DNA of 64,000 nucleotides from positions 4,154,001 through 4,218,000 of the forward strand of contig NZ_CP077092.1 of the NCBI RefSeq assembly GCF_014268585.2. The letters are read 5' to 3'. Below are positions 50,346 to 59,787 of the stretch, piece by piece. Within the stretch, counting starts at the first letter, position 1. Each line of letters opens with the position of its first letter. A model generated the notes under the pieces. That model did not search any database, had not been told where the DNA came from, and saw only the letters and a program-made list of their open reading frames with translations. The stretch comes from Pseudomonas iranensis. Lineage in GTDB: Bacteria > Pseudomonadota > Gammaproteobacteria > Pseudomonadales > Pseudomonadaceae. The translations under genes were made by a program, and so were the position numbers.

Positions 50346-50573
50346 ATGAACAACGCAAAACTTTACGTCATCGACTACACACTGCATGGCACCCCCAAGT
50401 CGTTCATTATCCGCTCGGACAAAATGGACAACGCCGAAGCCTGGCATTGGGCAAGCTGCGACGCGGGCGTGGGTCGCATCCCGCGCTTCGGTCGCGAGAA
50501 AGTGCAAAAGACCAGCAAACCGATGGCAGAAAAATTCGGCCTGGAAAACGTCACCTGGCGCCAGACCAACTGA
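50346..50573 (+). CDS. DUF6555-like small protein (75 aa)
   Basis: A 75-residue cytoplasmic protein beginning MNNAKLYVIDYTLHGTPKSF, with KMDNAEAWHWASCDAGVGRI and a basic C-terminal part. This pattern is familiar from small Pseudomonas proteins of the DUF6555 family, whose role is not known. A GGAGG site lies upstream of the ATG. The next gene begins 50 bases later on the same strand. Confidence 0.78.
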   Translation: MNNAKLYVIDYTLHGTPKSFIIRSDKMDNAEAWHWASCDAGVGRIPRFGREKVQKTSKPMAEKFGLENVTWRQTN

Positions 50574-50622
50574 CCCCACCGCCCTCACCGCAGGCTTGGC
50601 AATCGACAGGGGGAATCGACCG

Positions 50623-50895
50623 ATGACCGACACTTATCACCCGGCCCGACTGGACTACGGCCTGACCACCTTCTTCGGCCAGATCACCAAAACGGTGAAT
50701 TGCCAAGTCGCACTGGAAACGGTCGCGGATGACCCTTATCGCTTCACCTTGTGCGTCCAGGCACCGGTACCGGAAGACCTCGACCAAGCGAAAATTGTGG
50801 TGGTCAAGGTCGAAGGGCGAACCTTGCAAGGCACGGTGAGGCACTTTGAGCGACAGGAAGACGACAGTCTGAAAATGGAAGTGGAGCCTGATTAG
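50623..50895 (+). CDS. small protein of unknown function (90 aa)
   Basis: A 90-residue protein from the ATG at 50623, which follows an AGGGGG site. It has a beta-rich look (QVALETVADDPYRFTLCVQA and KIVVVKVEGRTLQGTVRHFE) and an acidic end (DDSLKMEVEPD), no signal peptide or membrane helix. No known family comes to mind. Its last codons lie inside a terminator hairpin. Probably co-transcribed with the DUF6555-like gene. Confidence 0.65.
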   Translation: MTDTYHPARLDYGLTTFFGQITKTVNCQVALETVADDPYRFTLCVQAPVPEDLDQAKIVVVKVEGRTLQGTVRHFERQEDDSLKMEVEPD

Positions 50896-50910
50896 GCTCC
50901 ACTTTTTTTT
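50881..50910 (+). terminator. terminator overlapping the stop codon
   Basis: GTGGAGCC and GGCTCCAC form a perfect 8-pair stem with loop TGATTA, followed by TTTTTTTT. The stem includes the last five codons and the TAG of the 90-residue gene. Confidence 0.95.
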
Positions 50911-50917
50911 GCCCCGC

Positions 50918-51085
50918 TTATTTCGGATGAGCGCAACCGCAACCCTTCATCGCACACTCTTCACCGTGTTTGTGATGATGAGCGCAAGCCTCGCAGCAAT
51001 AGTGTTTGCCGTGCACAGCGTAGGAATGTTCGCCTTCTTTGATCGTGCAGTTGCAGCCCGGGCAGTCGCATTTTTTGTCGGACAT
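50918..51085 (-). CDS. bacterial metallothionein
   Basis: A 55-residue metal-binding protein with 10 Cys and 8 His. Metal motifs include KKCDCPGCNC at the N-terminus, HYCCEACAHHHKHGEEC in the middle and CAMKGCGC near the end. This is the Pseudomonas-type bacterial metallothionein (SmtA/PmtA family), which sequesters Zn2+, Cd2+ or Cu+ in the cytoplasm; the Pseudomonas forms carry an extended tail. I start at the ATG at 51085 (AAGGAG about 8 bases upstream), because the longer frame runs into a REP. Confidence 0.88.
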   Translation of the reverse strand: MSDKKCDCPGCNCTIKEGEHSYAVHGKHYCCEACAHHHKHGEECAMKGCGCAHPK

Positions 51086-51203
51086 GGGACAGACTCCTTG
51101 CGTGGTGGTTGTCTGAGGCTTGCGAGCAAGCCATAAGGGACAGTGTAGAAGGTGGTGTTGCAGGCTGGCCAACTGTTGAGAGATTGGGCGACCCAGAGAT
51201 GGC

Positions 51204-51229
51204 TTTCGCGAGCAGGCTCGCTCCCACAG
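51204..51229. repeat. single REP copy
   Basis: TTTCGCGAGCAGGCTCGCTC, a lone REP in the gap upstream of the metallothionein gene. Confidence 0.85.
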
Positions 51230-51264
51230 AACAACTGCGCGCAGCACAGACCTGCGCAGACATC

Positions 51265-51431
51265 AAAAGCCCCTCACCCTAGCCCTGCCCGGAGGGAGAG
51301 GGAACTGACCGAGATGATTGCGAGAAACCCGCCGACGTGGAATACCGAGTCGAACGCAAATTTTGAAAACCCCGAAAATCGGCCCCCTCTCCCCCGGGAG
51401 AGGGCTGGGCGGGCGGCGTTCCGATGAGGGG
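51265..51431. repeat. dispersed inverted repeat, CCCTCACCCTAGCCCT family
   Basis: Left arm AAGCCCCTCACCCTAGCCCT and a degraded right arm GGGAGAGGGCTGGGCGGGC ending in GATGAGGGG. The right arm carries a small insertion relative to other copies. Confidence 0.8.
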
Positions 51432-51663
51432 CGAATCCCAGCACAAAACCAAAGCCAGACACCACCCGCTCCTAACCACTCAAAACAATGAGCGCAAGCT
51501 CGAGTACCGCTTTTGATCTTGATCTCAGAGCCCGTCGGCAGGCTGAGTGGAGGGATTGATCCGGACGTGCGAGCGCAGCGACCGAACGACGCAGTCGTAC
51601 ACAGCGGAACCGCCAGAAGCAACACCCGCAGCAACGGATATGTACACAGTCATACAAATAAAA
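51432..51663. other. 232-base gap without a gene
   Basis: No believable frame on either strand. The stretch from about 51490 to 51600 contains CGGCAGGCTGAGTGGAGGGA, which I associate with another dispersed intergenic sequence of fluorescens-group genomes; that recollection needs a genome search. Confidence 0.35.
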
Positions 51664-52116
51664 TCACTGCGCCTGCCGCGAACTCCGATACATAAACACC
51701 AAAGCCACCGCCAGACACACCATGGCCAGCATCCGGCTCGAAGACAAGCCGATCGCCGGATTCCCCAACCAGCCAAAATTGTCGATCAACATCCCCATGC
51801 CCAACTGCCCGACAATCACCGCCACCGTCGCCACAGCCGTCCCGACCACCGGCACCGCGCCAACCATCACCATCATGTACACCACGCCGAACAGCGCCCC
51901 GGTCAACTGCCATTTCGGCACCTCAAGCAGACTCACCGCCTGCGCCGGCTCGAAAAACAGAATCAACAACCCGGTCACCACCGCGCCCACCGCAAAGGTC
52001 AGCAGACTGGAACGCAGCACACCCACCGTCTCCCCCAGACGACCATTGATCGCAGCCTGCACACTCAACACCGCACCGGCCAACACCACCACCGCCAACA
52101 AAATCACCAGACCCAT
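51664..52116 (-). CDS. DUF606/YdcZ-family membrane protein
   Basis: A 150-residue protein with five membrane helices, the half-size unit of the DMT superfamily. It starts MGLVILLAVVVLAGAVLSVQ and includes the family-typical QAAINGRLGETVG and GQLGMGMLIDNFGWLG. Such proteins usually work as pairs in opposite orientation, and indeed a second member lies directly upstream on the same strand. The ATG at 52116 has a GGGGG-rich site. Substrate unknown. Confidence 0.87.
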   Translation of the reverse strand: MGLVILLAVVVLAGAVLSVQAAINGRLGETVGVLRSSLLTFAVGAVVTGLLILFFEPAQAVSLLEVPKWQLTGALFGVVYMMVMVGAVPVVGTAVATVAVIVGQLGMGMLIDNFGWLGNPAIGLSSSRMLAMVCLAVALVFMYRSSRQAQ

Positions 52117-52119
52117 CAC

Positions 52120-52605
52120 TCACCCCCGCGCAATCAGAACCAAAGCCACCACAATCAAGCCCAACGCCAGCCAGCGCTCGCCGTTGACCTTCTTGCGCGT
52201 CGCGCCGAACCAGCCGAAATGGTCGATCAGCACACTCTTGCCGACCTGACCGGACAAAATCGCAATCATCGTCATGGCAATGCCGATATGCGGCGTCGCC
52301 AGCGTCAGCACCACCACGTAGATCGGCCCGAGAAACCCGCCGATCAACTGCCAGCGCGGCAGTTCGGTCAACGCCGGACCTTTCTGTGGGCCGGCGAACA
52401 GCAGGAGCAAAAACAGAATCGCCGAACCCACACCGAAGATGCTCAACGTCGCCCACAAATGCCCGACCTGCTCACCCAGCGGCCCGAGCAAACCGGCCTC
52501 CACCGACAAGCCCATGCCAGCGAGAATCACCAGCGGCAGCAACAGCAGACGCAACACCGATCTTTTCACCGGTGCAGCAACCACCCCTTCATCCAACGTC
52601 TGCAT
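52120..52605 (-). CDS. DUF606/YdcZ-family membrane protein, partner
   Basis: A 161-residue paralogue of the downstream gene with five membrane helices and the matching motif GQVGKSVLIDHFGWFG. It begins MQTLDEGVVAAPVKRSVLRL; a longer frame upstream is unlikely. The two genes are only 3 bases apart and probably form a heterodimeric transporter. They are divergent from a LysR regulator starting at 52719, which likely controls them. Confidence 0.86.
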   Translation of the reverse strand: MQTLDEGVVAAPVKRSVLRLLLLPLVILAGMGLSVEAGLLGPLGEQVGHLWATLSIFGVGSAILFLLLLFAGPQKGPALTELPRWQLIGGFLGPIYVVVLTLATPHIGIAMTMIAILSGQVGKSVLIDHFGWFGATRKKVNGERWLALGLIVVALVLIARG

Positions 52606-52718
52606 ACATAACCTTCCACGCTCGAAAACAATGGCGCGGATTGTCGGCTGGCGCCGCTGTGCGATAAATGGGAGCATCCGGACAACACTTTTGCGCAATA
52701 CGCACAGCGAGACAAGGC

Positions 52719-53654
52719 ATGCACGGGCTCAACGAACTCGGATTCAAAGCGTTAAGGCTGTTTGTAGCGGTCCTCGACCACGGCAGTTTTTCCGAAGTCG
52801 CCCGCCGCGAAGGGGTCGCGCCCTCCTCCATTTCACGGCAGATCCAATTGATGGAGCAGGCGCTCAACCAGCAATTGCTCTACCGCCACACCCGCGCCGT
52901 CACCCCGACTGAAGCCGGGCGCACGCTCGGGCACCATGCGCGGTTACTGCTGGTGCAATTGGAAGAAGCCGAACAGGCGTTGCAGGAACAGCAAAGCGAA
53001 CCCACCGGACTGGTGCGCATCAACGCCCCGGTGGTGTTCGGCCAGCGCCATCTGACGCCCTGGCTGGGCGAGCTCTGCGCGCGGTATCCGAAGCTGCAAC
53101 TGGATATCCAGCAAACCGACCATTATGTCGACCCGCTACAGGAAGGCGCCGACCTGCTGTTTCGCATCGGCGCGCTGCACGATTCGAGCATGCAGGCACG
53201 CATTCTGGCGCCGCACCGTTTTCAGGTCGCCGCCAGCCCGACCTATCTCAAACGCCACGGCACGCCGCAGCATCCCGACCAACTCGCGCAACATCAGTGC
53301 CTGGCCTACAAAGGCGCGGCCGGTCAGCAGCGCTGGTTTTTCCGCCGTGATGGCGAGGACTGGACGCCGTACACCGTCAAAGGCCCGATCACCGGCAACC
53401 ACGCCGACACCCTGACCCAGGCCGCCCAGCAAGGCTTAGGGCTGGTGATGTTTCCGTCGTGGCTGATTGGCGAAGCGGTACGCGAGGGCACACTGGTGCC
53501 GGTGCTGGGGGAATATCAGGTGTCGAACAGCCTGGAACCGCAGCAGATCGCCGTGCTGTGGCCGGGGAGCCGACGGCTGTCGGTGAAGGTCAGGACGGTG
53601 ATTGATTTTTTTGTCGAGTGCTTTGGCGAGATTCCCTATTGGGACAGAGCCTGA
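52719..53654 (+). CDS. LysR family transcriptional regulator
   Basis: A 311-residue LysR regulator with helix-turn-helix at about 10-70 (LRLFVAVLDHGSFSEVARRE and APSSISRQIQLMEQALNQQL) and a CrgA-like substrate-binding domain (VRINAPVVFGQRHLTPWLGE). The ATG at 52719 is used; the longer frame begins in the intergenic space. It is divergent from the DUF606 pair across 113 bases and is their likely regulator. Effector unknown. Confidence 0.88.
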   Translation: MHGLNELGFKALRLFVAVLDHGSFSEVARREGVAPSSISRQIQLMEQALNQQLLYRHTRAVTPTEAGRTLGHHARLLLVQLEEAEQALQEQQSEPTGLVRINAPVVFGQRHLTPWLGELCARYPKLQLDIQQTDHYVDPLQEGADLLFRIGALHDSSMQARILAPHRFQVAASPTYLKRHGTPQHPDQLAQHQCLAYKGAAGQQRWFFRRDGEDWTPYTVKGPITGNHADTLTQAAQQGLGLVMFPSWLIGEAVREGTLVPVLGEYQVSNSLEPQQIAVLWPGSRRLSVKVRTVIDFFVECFGEIPYWDRA

Positions 53655-53661
53655 AGATCAA

Positions 53662-53848
53662 GAGCCCCTCACCCTAGCCCTCTCCCTGAGGGAGAGGGAA
53701 CCGACCGAGGTGTCCCACCTACTGCATCGACCTGAAAAACCGCGTCGATTATGGATTCAAAGCAGGACGTTCAGGTCGGCGTAATCCCGCAATATTCCCC
53801 AATCGGTTCCCTCTCCCTCTGGGAGAGGGCTAGGGTGAGGGGCTTTTC
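53662..53848. repeat. dispersed inverted repeat, CCCTCACCCTAGCCCTCTCCC family
   Basis: Arms AGCCCCTCACCCTAGCCCTC and GAGGGCTAGGGTGAGGGGCT are perfect inverted copies, with secondary copies of CGGTTCCCTCTCCCTC/GAGGGAGAGGGAACCG inside. It separates convergent genes. Confidence 0.9.
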
Positions 53849-53854
53849 AGACCA

Positions 53855-55537
53855 TCAGATACGGAACTGCCCGACCAGCTTGCCCAACCGCTGCCCCAGC
53901 TCCGCCAGACTGCGCGACGTCTGCGCGCCCAGTTGCGTTTCATCGGCGACGCTGTCCACCGCCACGGCAATCTGATGCACGCTGCGGTTGATCTCTTCGG
54001 CCACCGCCGTCTGTTCTTCCGCTGCGCTGGCGATCTGCGCGTTCATCGAGTTGATCGTGGCAATCAGCTGCGCCATCGCGTCCAGCGATGCACCGGCCTG
54101 ATTGGCTTGCTGCGAAGTACCGTCGCCGGCCTCGCTGGAACGGCGCATCGCTTCGACCGCCTGCTGCGTGCCGGCCTGCAAGCGGTCGATCATGCCCTGG
54201 ATTTCCTGGGTGCTGATCTGCGTGCGGCTGGCCAGTGCGCGTACTTCGTCCGCAACCACCGCAAAGCCACGCCCGGCCTCACCGGCACGTGCCGCTTCGA
54301 TCGCGGCGTTGAGCGCCAGCAAGTTGGTCTGTTCGGCAATCGAACGAATCACCCCAAGCACGCCGACAATCGAACTGACGTCCTGCTGCAGGCTGTCCAG
54401 CGACACGCCGCTGTTGCGGATATCGTCGACCAGCGCATGAATCTGCTTGATGCTGCCCGCCACCACGCGCTTGGCGCTCTGGCCTTCTTCGTCGGTCTGC
54501 TGCGCGGCGACGGCGGCGTTTTGCGCGCTCTTCGCCACTTCCTGGGCGGCGGCGGACATTTCGTTGATCGCTGTGGCGACCTGATCGGTTTCGTGGCGTT
54601 GACGCTCCATCGCCTGATCGGAACGCTGCGCCTGTTCCGAGACCTGGGTGACCAGACCGGTCAGTTGCGTGGTCATCTCGGTGATCTGCCGCACCAGGCC
54701 GTGGATCTTGTCGACGAAACGGTTGAACGAGCCGGCCAGTTCGCCGAGCTCGTCCTGGCTGGTGATGTTCAGGCGCCGGGTCAGGTCGCCCTCGCCCGCC
54801 GCGATGTCGTCGAGGTTGGCTTTCATAAGGGTCAGCGGACGCAGAATGGTGTTGGCCAGCAGCATGCCCGCCGCCGCGATCACCAACAGCACCAGCACCG
54901 CAACGCCGACGATGCTCAGCACCACGCCTTGCACGCGCTCCTGCACTTGCGCCTCGACCTGCGCCACTTGCGCTTCGATGCCGTCGAGATTGACCGAAGT
55001 ACCGACCGCCATGTCCCACTTCGGCAGGTATTCGGTGTAGCCGAGCTTCGGCACCAGCACCTTGGCGTTACCCGGCAGCGGTGAGCTGTATTGCAGATAG
55101 TGGGTGCCGTCCTTGGCCACTTTGACCAGGCCGAGGTTGACGTAGACGCCGTTCGGATCGCGGTTGTCCTTGAAGCTTTTGCCCACGCCGTCGGGGTCGT
55201 TGGCCTTGAACAGACGCACGGTCTCGGAGTCGTAGCCGAAGAAGTAGCCATCCTTGCCGTAGCGGATGCCAGAGAGCAATTTGATCGCTTGCGCCCGCGC
55301 CGCGTCATCGCCCGGTGCGGCGGCGTCGTACAGCGGTTTGATCGTGGTCATGGCCACGGCGACGTAACTTTGCAGGGTGGCCTTGGCGTCGCTGAGCAGC
55401 CGCTCGCGGGTCTGTTCGACCTCCTTGCGCGCCTGTTCCTGGAGGATGAACAGCGTGGTCACGCTGATGACCAGCGCAAAGAGCAGCACCGGCAGAACAG
55501 CAAGGGACAGGACTTTAGCCTTGAGACTCAGGCGCAT
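53855..55537 (-). CDS. ctpM: methyl-accepting chemotaxis protein with single Cache domain (CtpM-like)
   Basis: A 560-residue chemoreceptor. Helix 1 is at about 9-32, followed by a periplasmic single Cache (sCache_2) domain at 40-185 with [20 protein letters not shown], then helix 2 near 205-228, HAMP ([15 protein letters not shown]) and the signalling tip with [20 protein letters not shown]. Length and the order receptor-transporter-TlpQ-like receptor match P. aeruginosa PA2652 (CtpM, malate receptor) as I remember it. sCache_2 receptors typically sense small organic acids. The start is MRLSLKAK at 55537. Confidence 0.82.
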   Translation of the reverse strand: MRLSLKAKVLSLAVLPVLLFALVISVTTLFILQEQARKEVEQTRERLLSDAKATLQSYVAVAMTTIKPLYDAAAPGDDAARAQAIKLLSGIRYGKDGYFFGYDSETVRLFKANDPDGVGKSFKDNRDPNGVYVNLGLVKVAKDGTHYLQYSSPLPGNAKVLVPKLGYTEYLPKWDMAVGTSVNLDGIEAQVAQVEAQVQERVQGVVLSIVGVAVLVLLVIAAAGMLLANTILRPLTLMKANLDDIAAGEGDLTRRLNITSQDELGELAGSFNRFVDKIHGLVRQITEMTTQLTGLVTQVSEQAQRSDQAMERQRHETDQVATAINEMSAAAQEVAKSAQNAAVAAQQTDEEGQSAKRVVAGSIKQIHALVDDIRNSGVSLDSLQQDVSSIVGVLGVIRSIAEQTNLLALNAAIEAARAGEAGRGFAVVADEVRALASRTQISTQEIQGMIDRLQAGTQQAVEAMRRSSEAGDGTSQQANQAGASLDAMAQLIATINSMNAQIASAAEEQTAVAEEINRSVHQIAVAVDSVADETQLGAQTSRSLAELGQRLGKLVGQFRI

Positions 55538-55628
55538 CGGGGGACTCACTCTTTTGATTTTGTTGGCGTGGTTAAAGGCTTTAACGGCACGCCGGAGCAA
55601 AAGTTGAGTCCGGGAAATACCCAGGCCC

Positions 55629-55721
55629 CCTGTGGGAGCGAGCCTGCTCGCGAAAGCGTTGGCTCAGCAACCTGTGTGTCGACTGACACGACGCCTTCGC
55701 GAGCAGGCTCGCTCCCACATG
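55629..55721. repeat. REPIN: inverted REP pair
   Basis: CCTGTGGGAGCGAGCCTGCT and AGCAGGCTCGCTCCCACA about 50 bases apart, in the space between the antiporter stop and the ctpM start region. Confidence 0.92.
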
Positions 55722-55738
55722 GGGCAATTGTGGATTTT

Positions 55739-57055
55739 TTACAGAACCATCGCCGCCACCCAGCCAAACACCAGCAGCGGCAGGTTGTAGTGCAGGAAAG
55801 TCGGTACGACGGTGTCCCAGATGTGGTGATGCTGGCCGTCGATGTTCAGACCCGAGGTCGGGCCGAGGGTCGAGTCCGAGGCCGGCGAACCGGCATCGCC
55901 CAGCGCACCTGCAGTGCCAACGATGCAGACGATGGCGATCGGGCTGAAGCCCAGCTGCACGCACAGCGGCACGAAGATCGCTGCGAGAATCGGCACGGTG
56001 GAGAACGACGAGCCGATGCCCATGGTTACCAGCAAGCCCACCAGCAGCATCAACAAAGCCCCGACGCCTTTGCTGTGATTGATCCAGGCCGCCGACGATT
56101 CGACCAGCGTCTGCACCTGCCCGGTGGCCTTCATCACCTCGGCAAAACCTGAGGCGGCGATCATGATGAAGCCGATCATCGCCATCATTTTCATGCCTTC
56201 GGTGAACAGGTCATCGGTCTCGCGCCACTTGACGATGCCCGACACCGAGAAAATCAGGAACCCGACCAAAGCACCGATAATCATCGAGTCCAGCAGCAAC
56301 TGCACCACGAATGCCGAAGCAATGGCCACACCGGCGATCATCAGGCTCAGCGGGTTGTAGTGCACCGCCGTCTGCTCGACCTGTTCGATTTTGGCCAGGT
56401 CATAAACGCGCTTCTTGCGATAGCTGATGAACGCCATCGCCAGACCGAAGACCATGCCCAGCGCCGGAATGCCCATGGCGTGGGTGACATTGATGCCGCT
56501 GATGTCGACGCCGCTGCGCGCGACGTTGGCCAGCAGGATTTCGTTGAGGAAGATGTTGCCGAAGCCCACCGGCAGAAACATGTACGGGGTGATCAGGCCG
56601 AAGGTCATGACACAGGCGATCAAACGGCGATCGAGTTGCAGCTTGGTCAGTACATATAGAAGTGGCGGCACCAGCAGCGGAATGAAGGCGATGTGGATCG
56701 GCAGGATGTTCTGCGAGGCAATCGCCACCACCCACAGCAGCCCGATCAGCAGCCATTTGACGTTACCGCCGCCGGTTGCATGCTGCCGATCCACCATGGC
56801 CAGGGCCTTGTCGGCCAGCGCATGGGCCAGGCCCGACTTGGCAATCGCTACGGCGAACGCGCCGAGCAAGGCGTAGGACAACGCCACGGTCGCGCCGCCG
56901 CCCAGACCGCTGTTGAACGCCTTGAGTGTTGCGTCGATGCCCAGACCGCCGGTCAGGCCACCGACCAGCGCCCCGACGATCAGCGCGATCACCACATGCA
57001 CGCGCGACAGGCTGAGGATCAGCATGACGCCGACGGCTGCTATGACTGCATTCAT
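55739..57055 (-). CDS. Na+/H+ antiporter family transporter
   Basis: A 438-residue membrane protein with about eleven to twelve helices in the ion-transporter superfamily, NhaC/YjcE-like family of 'Na+/H+ antiporter' proteins. Conserved parts include [40 protein letters not shown] and [20 protein letters not shown]. It lies between two chemoreceptor genes, the same place as PA2653 in P. aeruginosa. Actual substrate could be a carboxylate or amine rather than Na+; the neighbour receptors hint at a nutrient. A GAGG site is well placed before the ATG. Confidence 0.82.
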   Translation of the reverse strand: MNAVIAAVGVMLILSLSRVHVVIALIVGALVGGLTGGLGIDATLKAFNSGLGGGATVALSYALLGAFAVAIAKSGLAHALADKALAMVDRQHATGGGNVKWLLIGLLWVVAIASQNILPIHIAFIPLLVPPLLYVLTKLQLDRRLIACVMTFGLITPYMFLPVGFGNIFLNEILLANVARSGVDISGINVTHAMGIPALGMVFGLAMAFISYRKKRVYDLAKIEQVEQTAVHYNPLSLMIAGVAIASAFVVQLLLDSMIIGALVGFLIFSVSGIVKWRETDDLFTEGMKMMAMIGFIMIAASGFAEVMKATGQVQTLVESSAAWINHSKGVGALLMLLVGLLVTMGIGSSFSTVPILAAIFVPLCVQLGFSPIAIVCIVGTAGALGDAGSPASDSTLGPTSGLNIDGQHHHIWDTVVPTFLHYNLPLLVFGWVAAMVL

Positions 57056-57194
57056 TTCACTACCTCAAAAAACACTGCGGGTGAAAACACACCGCCAGAC
57101 AGGATGAGTCCGCCCGGGTTGGCCGGCGGATGTGTACAGAGGGTCTTGTTAGAGGGCGCGCACTGTGCCGCAGAGTGGCGGCGGTGTCAAAGCC

Positions 57195-57308
57195 CTGTGG
57201 CGAGGGGATTTATCCCCGTTGGGTGGCGAAGCCGCCCCCGGCAAACTTCAAAACAACCCTTGTCACGACTGCTTCGCAGCCGAACGGGGATAAATCCCCT
57301 CGCCACAG
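57195..57308. repeat. palindromic repeat, CTGTGGCGAGGGGATTTATC family
   Basis: Arms CTGTGGCGAGGGGATTTATC and GATAAATCCCCTCGCCACAG are perfect inverted copies with an internal GCGAAGC/GCTTCGC hairpin. It lies between the divergent antiporter and tlpQ genes. Confidence 0.9.
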
Positions 57309-57330
57309 GACCACAGGACCACAGGACCAC
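57307..57330. repeat. short tandem repeat, three AGGACCAC units
   Basis: Three exact 8-base units directly at the right end of the palindromic element. Copy number may vary between strains. Confidence 0.85.
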
Positions 57331-57371
57331 AGCCCCCGCATGCGGCAATCGGTCATATTGCGCTCACGGCA

Positions 57372-57398
57372 TAAAGAAAGCCGAAACGCGGCCGCTAC
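57372..57398 (+). promoter_or_regulatory. FliA (sigma-28) promoter of the TlpQ-like receptor
   Basis: TAAAGAAA, an 11-base gap and GCCGCTAC match the sigma-28 consensus TAAA-N15-GCCGATAA at 6 of 8 positions in the -10 box, with correct spacing. It lies about 42 bases before the start codon, as expected for a chemoreceptor gene. Confidence 0.72.
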
Positions 57399-57439
57399 AG
57401 TGCAAAGTCTCAGATATTTATCGGATAAGGATGTTTTCC

Positions 57440-59587
57440 ATGTCGCTCAGACAACTTTCCATCCAATGGAAAATCACCCTGCTCGCCGGCCTCTGCCTGG
57501 CCGGTATCGTGACCCTGTTGGTCGGTCTTTCGCTGTATCGCATGGAACACAGCTCGGCGCTGGTCAAAGCCTCGAGCATGGAGATGCTCACCGAGTCGGC
57601 GCAGGCGCGGATCGAGTCGCAAGGTGAAGTGCAGGCCGCCGGCATTCGTCAGCAGTTCATGGACGCCTATCAGTACGGCCACGGTTTCTCGCGGCAGGTG
57701 CTGTTTTTGCGTGAGCAGGCCGAGAAGCGCTTTCTCGATGCCTTCGACCTGCGCGAGGACATGACCCGTCAGGTCAAATCCGCGCTGCAAGCCAACCCGG
57801 ACCTGCTCGGCCTGTCGCTGGTGTTCGAAGCCAACGCGCTGGACGGCAAGGACGAACTGTTCGCCGATCAGGCTGAACTGGGCAGCAACGACAAGGGCCG
57901 TTTCGCCCTGTACTGGTCGCAGCCGACCCCGGGCAAAGTCACCTCGATGGCGCTACCGGAAAGCGACATGAGCGACACCAGCACCGGCCCCAGCGGTCAG
58001 GCCGCCAACGCCTGGTTCACCTGCCCGCGCACCACGCTCAAACCGTGTGTGATCGAGCCGTACTTCTATGTCATCGACGGCCACAAAGTGCTGATGACCA
58101 GCATCGTTTTCCCGCTGCAGGTCAATGGCAAAGTCATCGCCTCGCTGTCGGTCGACATCAACCTCAACAGCCTGCAAGCGATCAGCCAGAACGCCAGCCG
58201 CAAGCTGTATGACGGCCAGACCGCCGTCAGTATTGTCAGCCCCGCCGGCCTGCTCGCCGGTTACAGCCCGGATGCCGGCAAACTCAGCCAGCGCCTGGAT
58301 GCGGTGGATCAGGCCAGCGGCAGCGAGTTGCTGCGCCTGCTCGCCGCGAGCACTGGCGTGAGCAGCCTGCACAGCAACGGCCAGTTGAAAGTGCTGTCGC
58401 CGTTCCAGCCGATTCCCGACGGACCGGCGTGGGGCGTGTTGCTCGATGTGCCGGAGAAAGTCCTGGTCAGCCGCGCCGAAGCGCTCAAACAGCAACTGGA
58501 TGCGAGCAATACCTCGGGCACGCTGATCGAACTGAGCCTCGGCCTGCTCGCCGCGCTGATCGGCCTGCTGCTGGTGTGGCTGATGGCGCGCAGCGTGACC
58601 AGGCCGATTCTCGGTGTGGCGCACATGCTTGAAGACATCGCCAGCGGCGAAGGCGACCTGACCCGGCGTCTGGCCTATGACAAGCAGGACGAGCTCGGCC
58701 AGTTGGCCGGTTGGTTCAACAAGTTCCTCGACAAGTTGCAGCCGATCATCGCCGAGGTGAAGCGCTCAGTGCAGGATGCGCGCAACACCGCTGACCAGTC
58801 ATCGGCCATCGCCACCCAGACCAGCGCCGGCATGGAGCAGCAATATCGTCAGGTCGATCAGGTCGCCACCGCTTCCCACGAAATGAGCGCCACCGCCCAG
58901 GACGTGGCGCGCAGTGCCGCGCAGGCCGCCGAAGCCGCCAAGGACGCCGACCGCGCCACTCGTCAGGGCCTGACCGTGATCGACCGCACCACCGCAAGCA
59001 TCGACACCCTCGCCGCCGACATGAGCGCAGCGATGGTTCAGGTCGAAGGCTTGGCTGCGAACAGCGAGAAGATCGGCACGGTGCTGGAAACCATCCGCGC
59101 CATCGCCGAGCAGACCAACCTCCTGGCACTCAACGCCGCCATCGAAGCCGCCCGCGCCGGTGAAGCCGGACGCGGTTTTGCCGTGGTCGCCGACGAAGTG
59201 CGCAACCTTGCGCGCCGCACTCAGGAGTCGGTGGAAGAAACCCGCCAGGTCATCGAGCAATTGCAGAACGGCACGCAGGAAGTGGTCGGCTCGATGGGCA
59301 ACAGCCATCGTCAGGCCCAGGGCAGTGTCGAGCAGGTTGGCCAGGCGGTGACGGCGCTGCGGCAGATCGGCGATGCGGTTACCGTGATCAGCGACATGAA
59401 CCTGCAAATCGCCAGCGCTGCCGAAGAGCAGAGCGCAGTGGCTGAGGAGATCAATAACAACGTGGCGACGATTCGCGATGTGACCGAGTCGCTGTCCGGA
59501 CAGGCGAATGAATCGGCTCGGGTGAGCCAGTCGCTCAACAGCCTGGCGAATCAGCAGCAGCGGTTGATGGATCAGTTTCGCGTTTGA
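57440..59587 (+). CDS. tlpQ: methyl-accepting chemotaxis protein with double Cache domain (TlpQ-like)
   Basis: A 715-residue chemoreceptor. Helix 1 at about 12-33 is followed by a large periplasmic dCache domain (40-360), helix 2 near 368-390 ([19 protein letters not shown]), HAMP ([19 protein letters not shown]) and the signalling tip with [20 protein letters not shown]. Length and neighbourhood fit TlpQ (PA2654), which senses histamine and polyamines. ATG at 57440 has AAGGA 8-9 bases upstream; the frame is open far earlier but that part is not coding. A FliA promoter precedes it, tying it to the flagellar regulon. Confidence 0.82.
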   Translation: MSLRQLSIQWKITLLAGLCLAGIVTLLVGLSLYRMEHSSALVKASSMEMLTESAQARIESQGEVQAAGIRQQFMDAYQYGHGFSRQVLFLREQAEKRFLDAFDLREDMTRQVKSALQANPDLLGLSLVFEANALDGKDELFADQAELGSNDKGRFALYWSQPTPGKVTSMALPESDMSDTSTGPSGQAANAWFTCPRTTLKPCVIEPYFYVIDGHKVLMTSIVFPLQVNGKVIASLSVDINLNSLQAISQNASRKLYDGQTAVSIVSPAGLLAGYSPDAGKLSQRLDAVDQASGSELLRLLAASTGVSSLHSNGQLKVLSPFQPIPDGPAWGVLLDVPEKVLVSRAEALKQQLDASNTSGTLIELSLGLLAALIGLLLVWLMARSVTRPILGVAHMLEDIASGEGDLTRRLAYDKQDELGQLAGWFNKFLDKLQPIIAEVKRSVQDARNTADQSSAIATQTSAGMEQQYRQVDQVATASHEMSATAQDVARSAAQAAEAAKDADRATRQGLTVIDRTTASIDTLAADMSAAMVQVEGLAANSEKIGTVLETIRAIAEQTNLLALNAAIEAARAGEAGRGFAVVADEVRNLARRTQESVEETRQVIEQLQNGTQEVVGSMGNSHRQAQGSVEQVGQAVTALRQIGDAVTVISDMNLQIASAAEEQSAVAEEINNNVATIRDVTESLSGQANESARVSQSLNSLANQQQRLMDQFRV

Positions 59588-59612
59588 CAAGTGCGGGGTG
59601 TCAGTTGCAATC

Positions 59613-59781
59613 CCCCCTCACCCCAGCCCTCTCCCCCCAAGGGGGGCGACGGGGAAAGGGAGCCGATCTTCATGCCATTCAAGTCCTGAGTTCGTCTCGG
59701 ATTTCAAGTGGGTGCATCTCTCAAGAACAACACAATCAGTCCCCTCTCCCTCTGGGAGAGGGTTAGGGTGAGGGGCTTTTC
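59613..59781. repeat. dispersed inverted repeat, CCCTCACCCTAGCCCT family
   Basis: Left arm CCCCTCACCCCAGCCCTCTC carries an extra run of C and G; right arm GAGAGGGTTAGGGTGAGGGG is typical. It separates the convergent tlpQ and sensor kinase genes. Confidence 0.85.
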
Positions 59782-59787
59782 AAGGGC

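Noticed and set aside
51547..52611. 354-codon plus-strand frame opposite the DUF606 pair
   Set aside because: His/Gln/Pro-rich antisense frame over two genes with clear membrane helices.
55538..55620. Sigma-28 promoter before the CtpM-like receptor
   Set aside because: A TAAA and a GCC-type box are present on the minus strand, but the gap is three bases too short.
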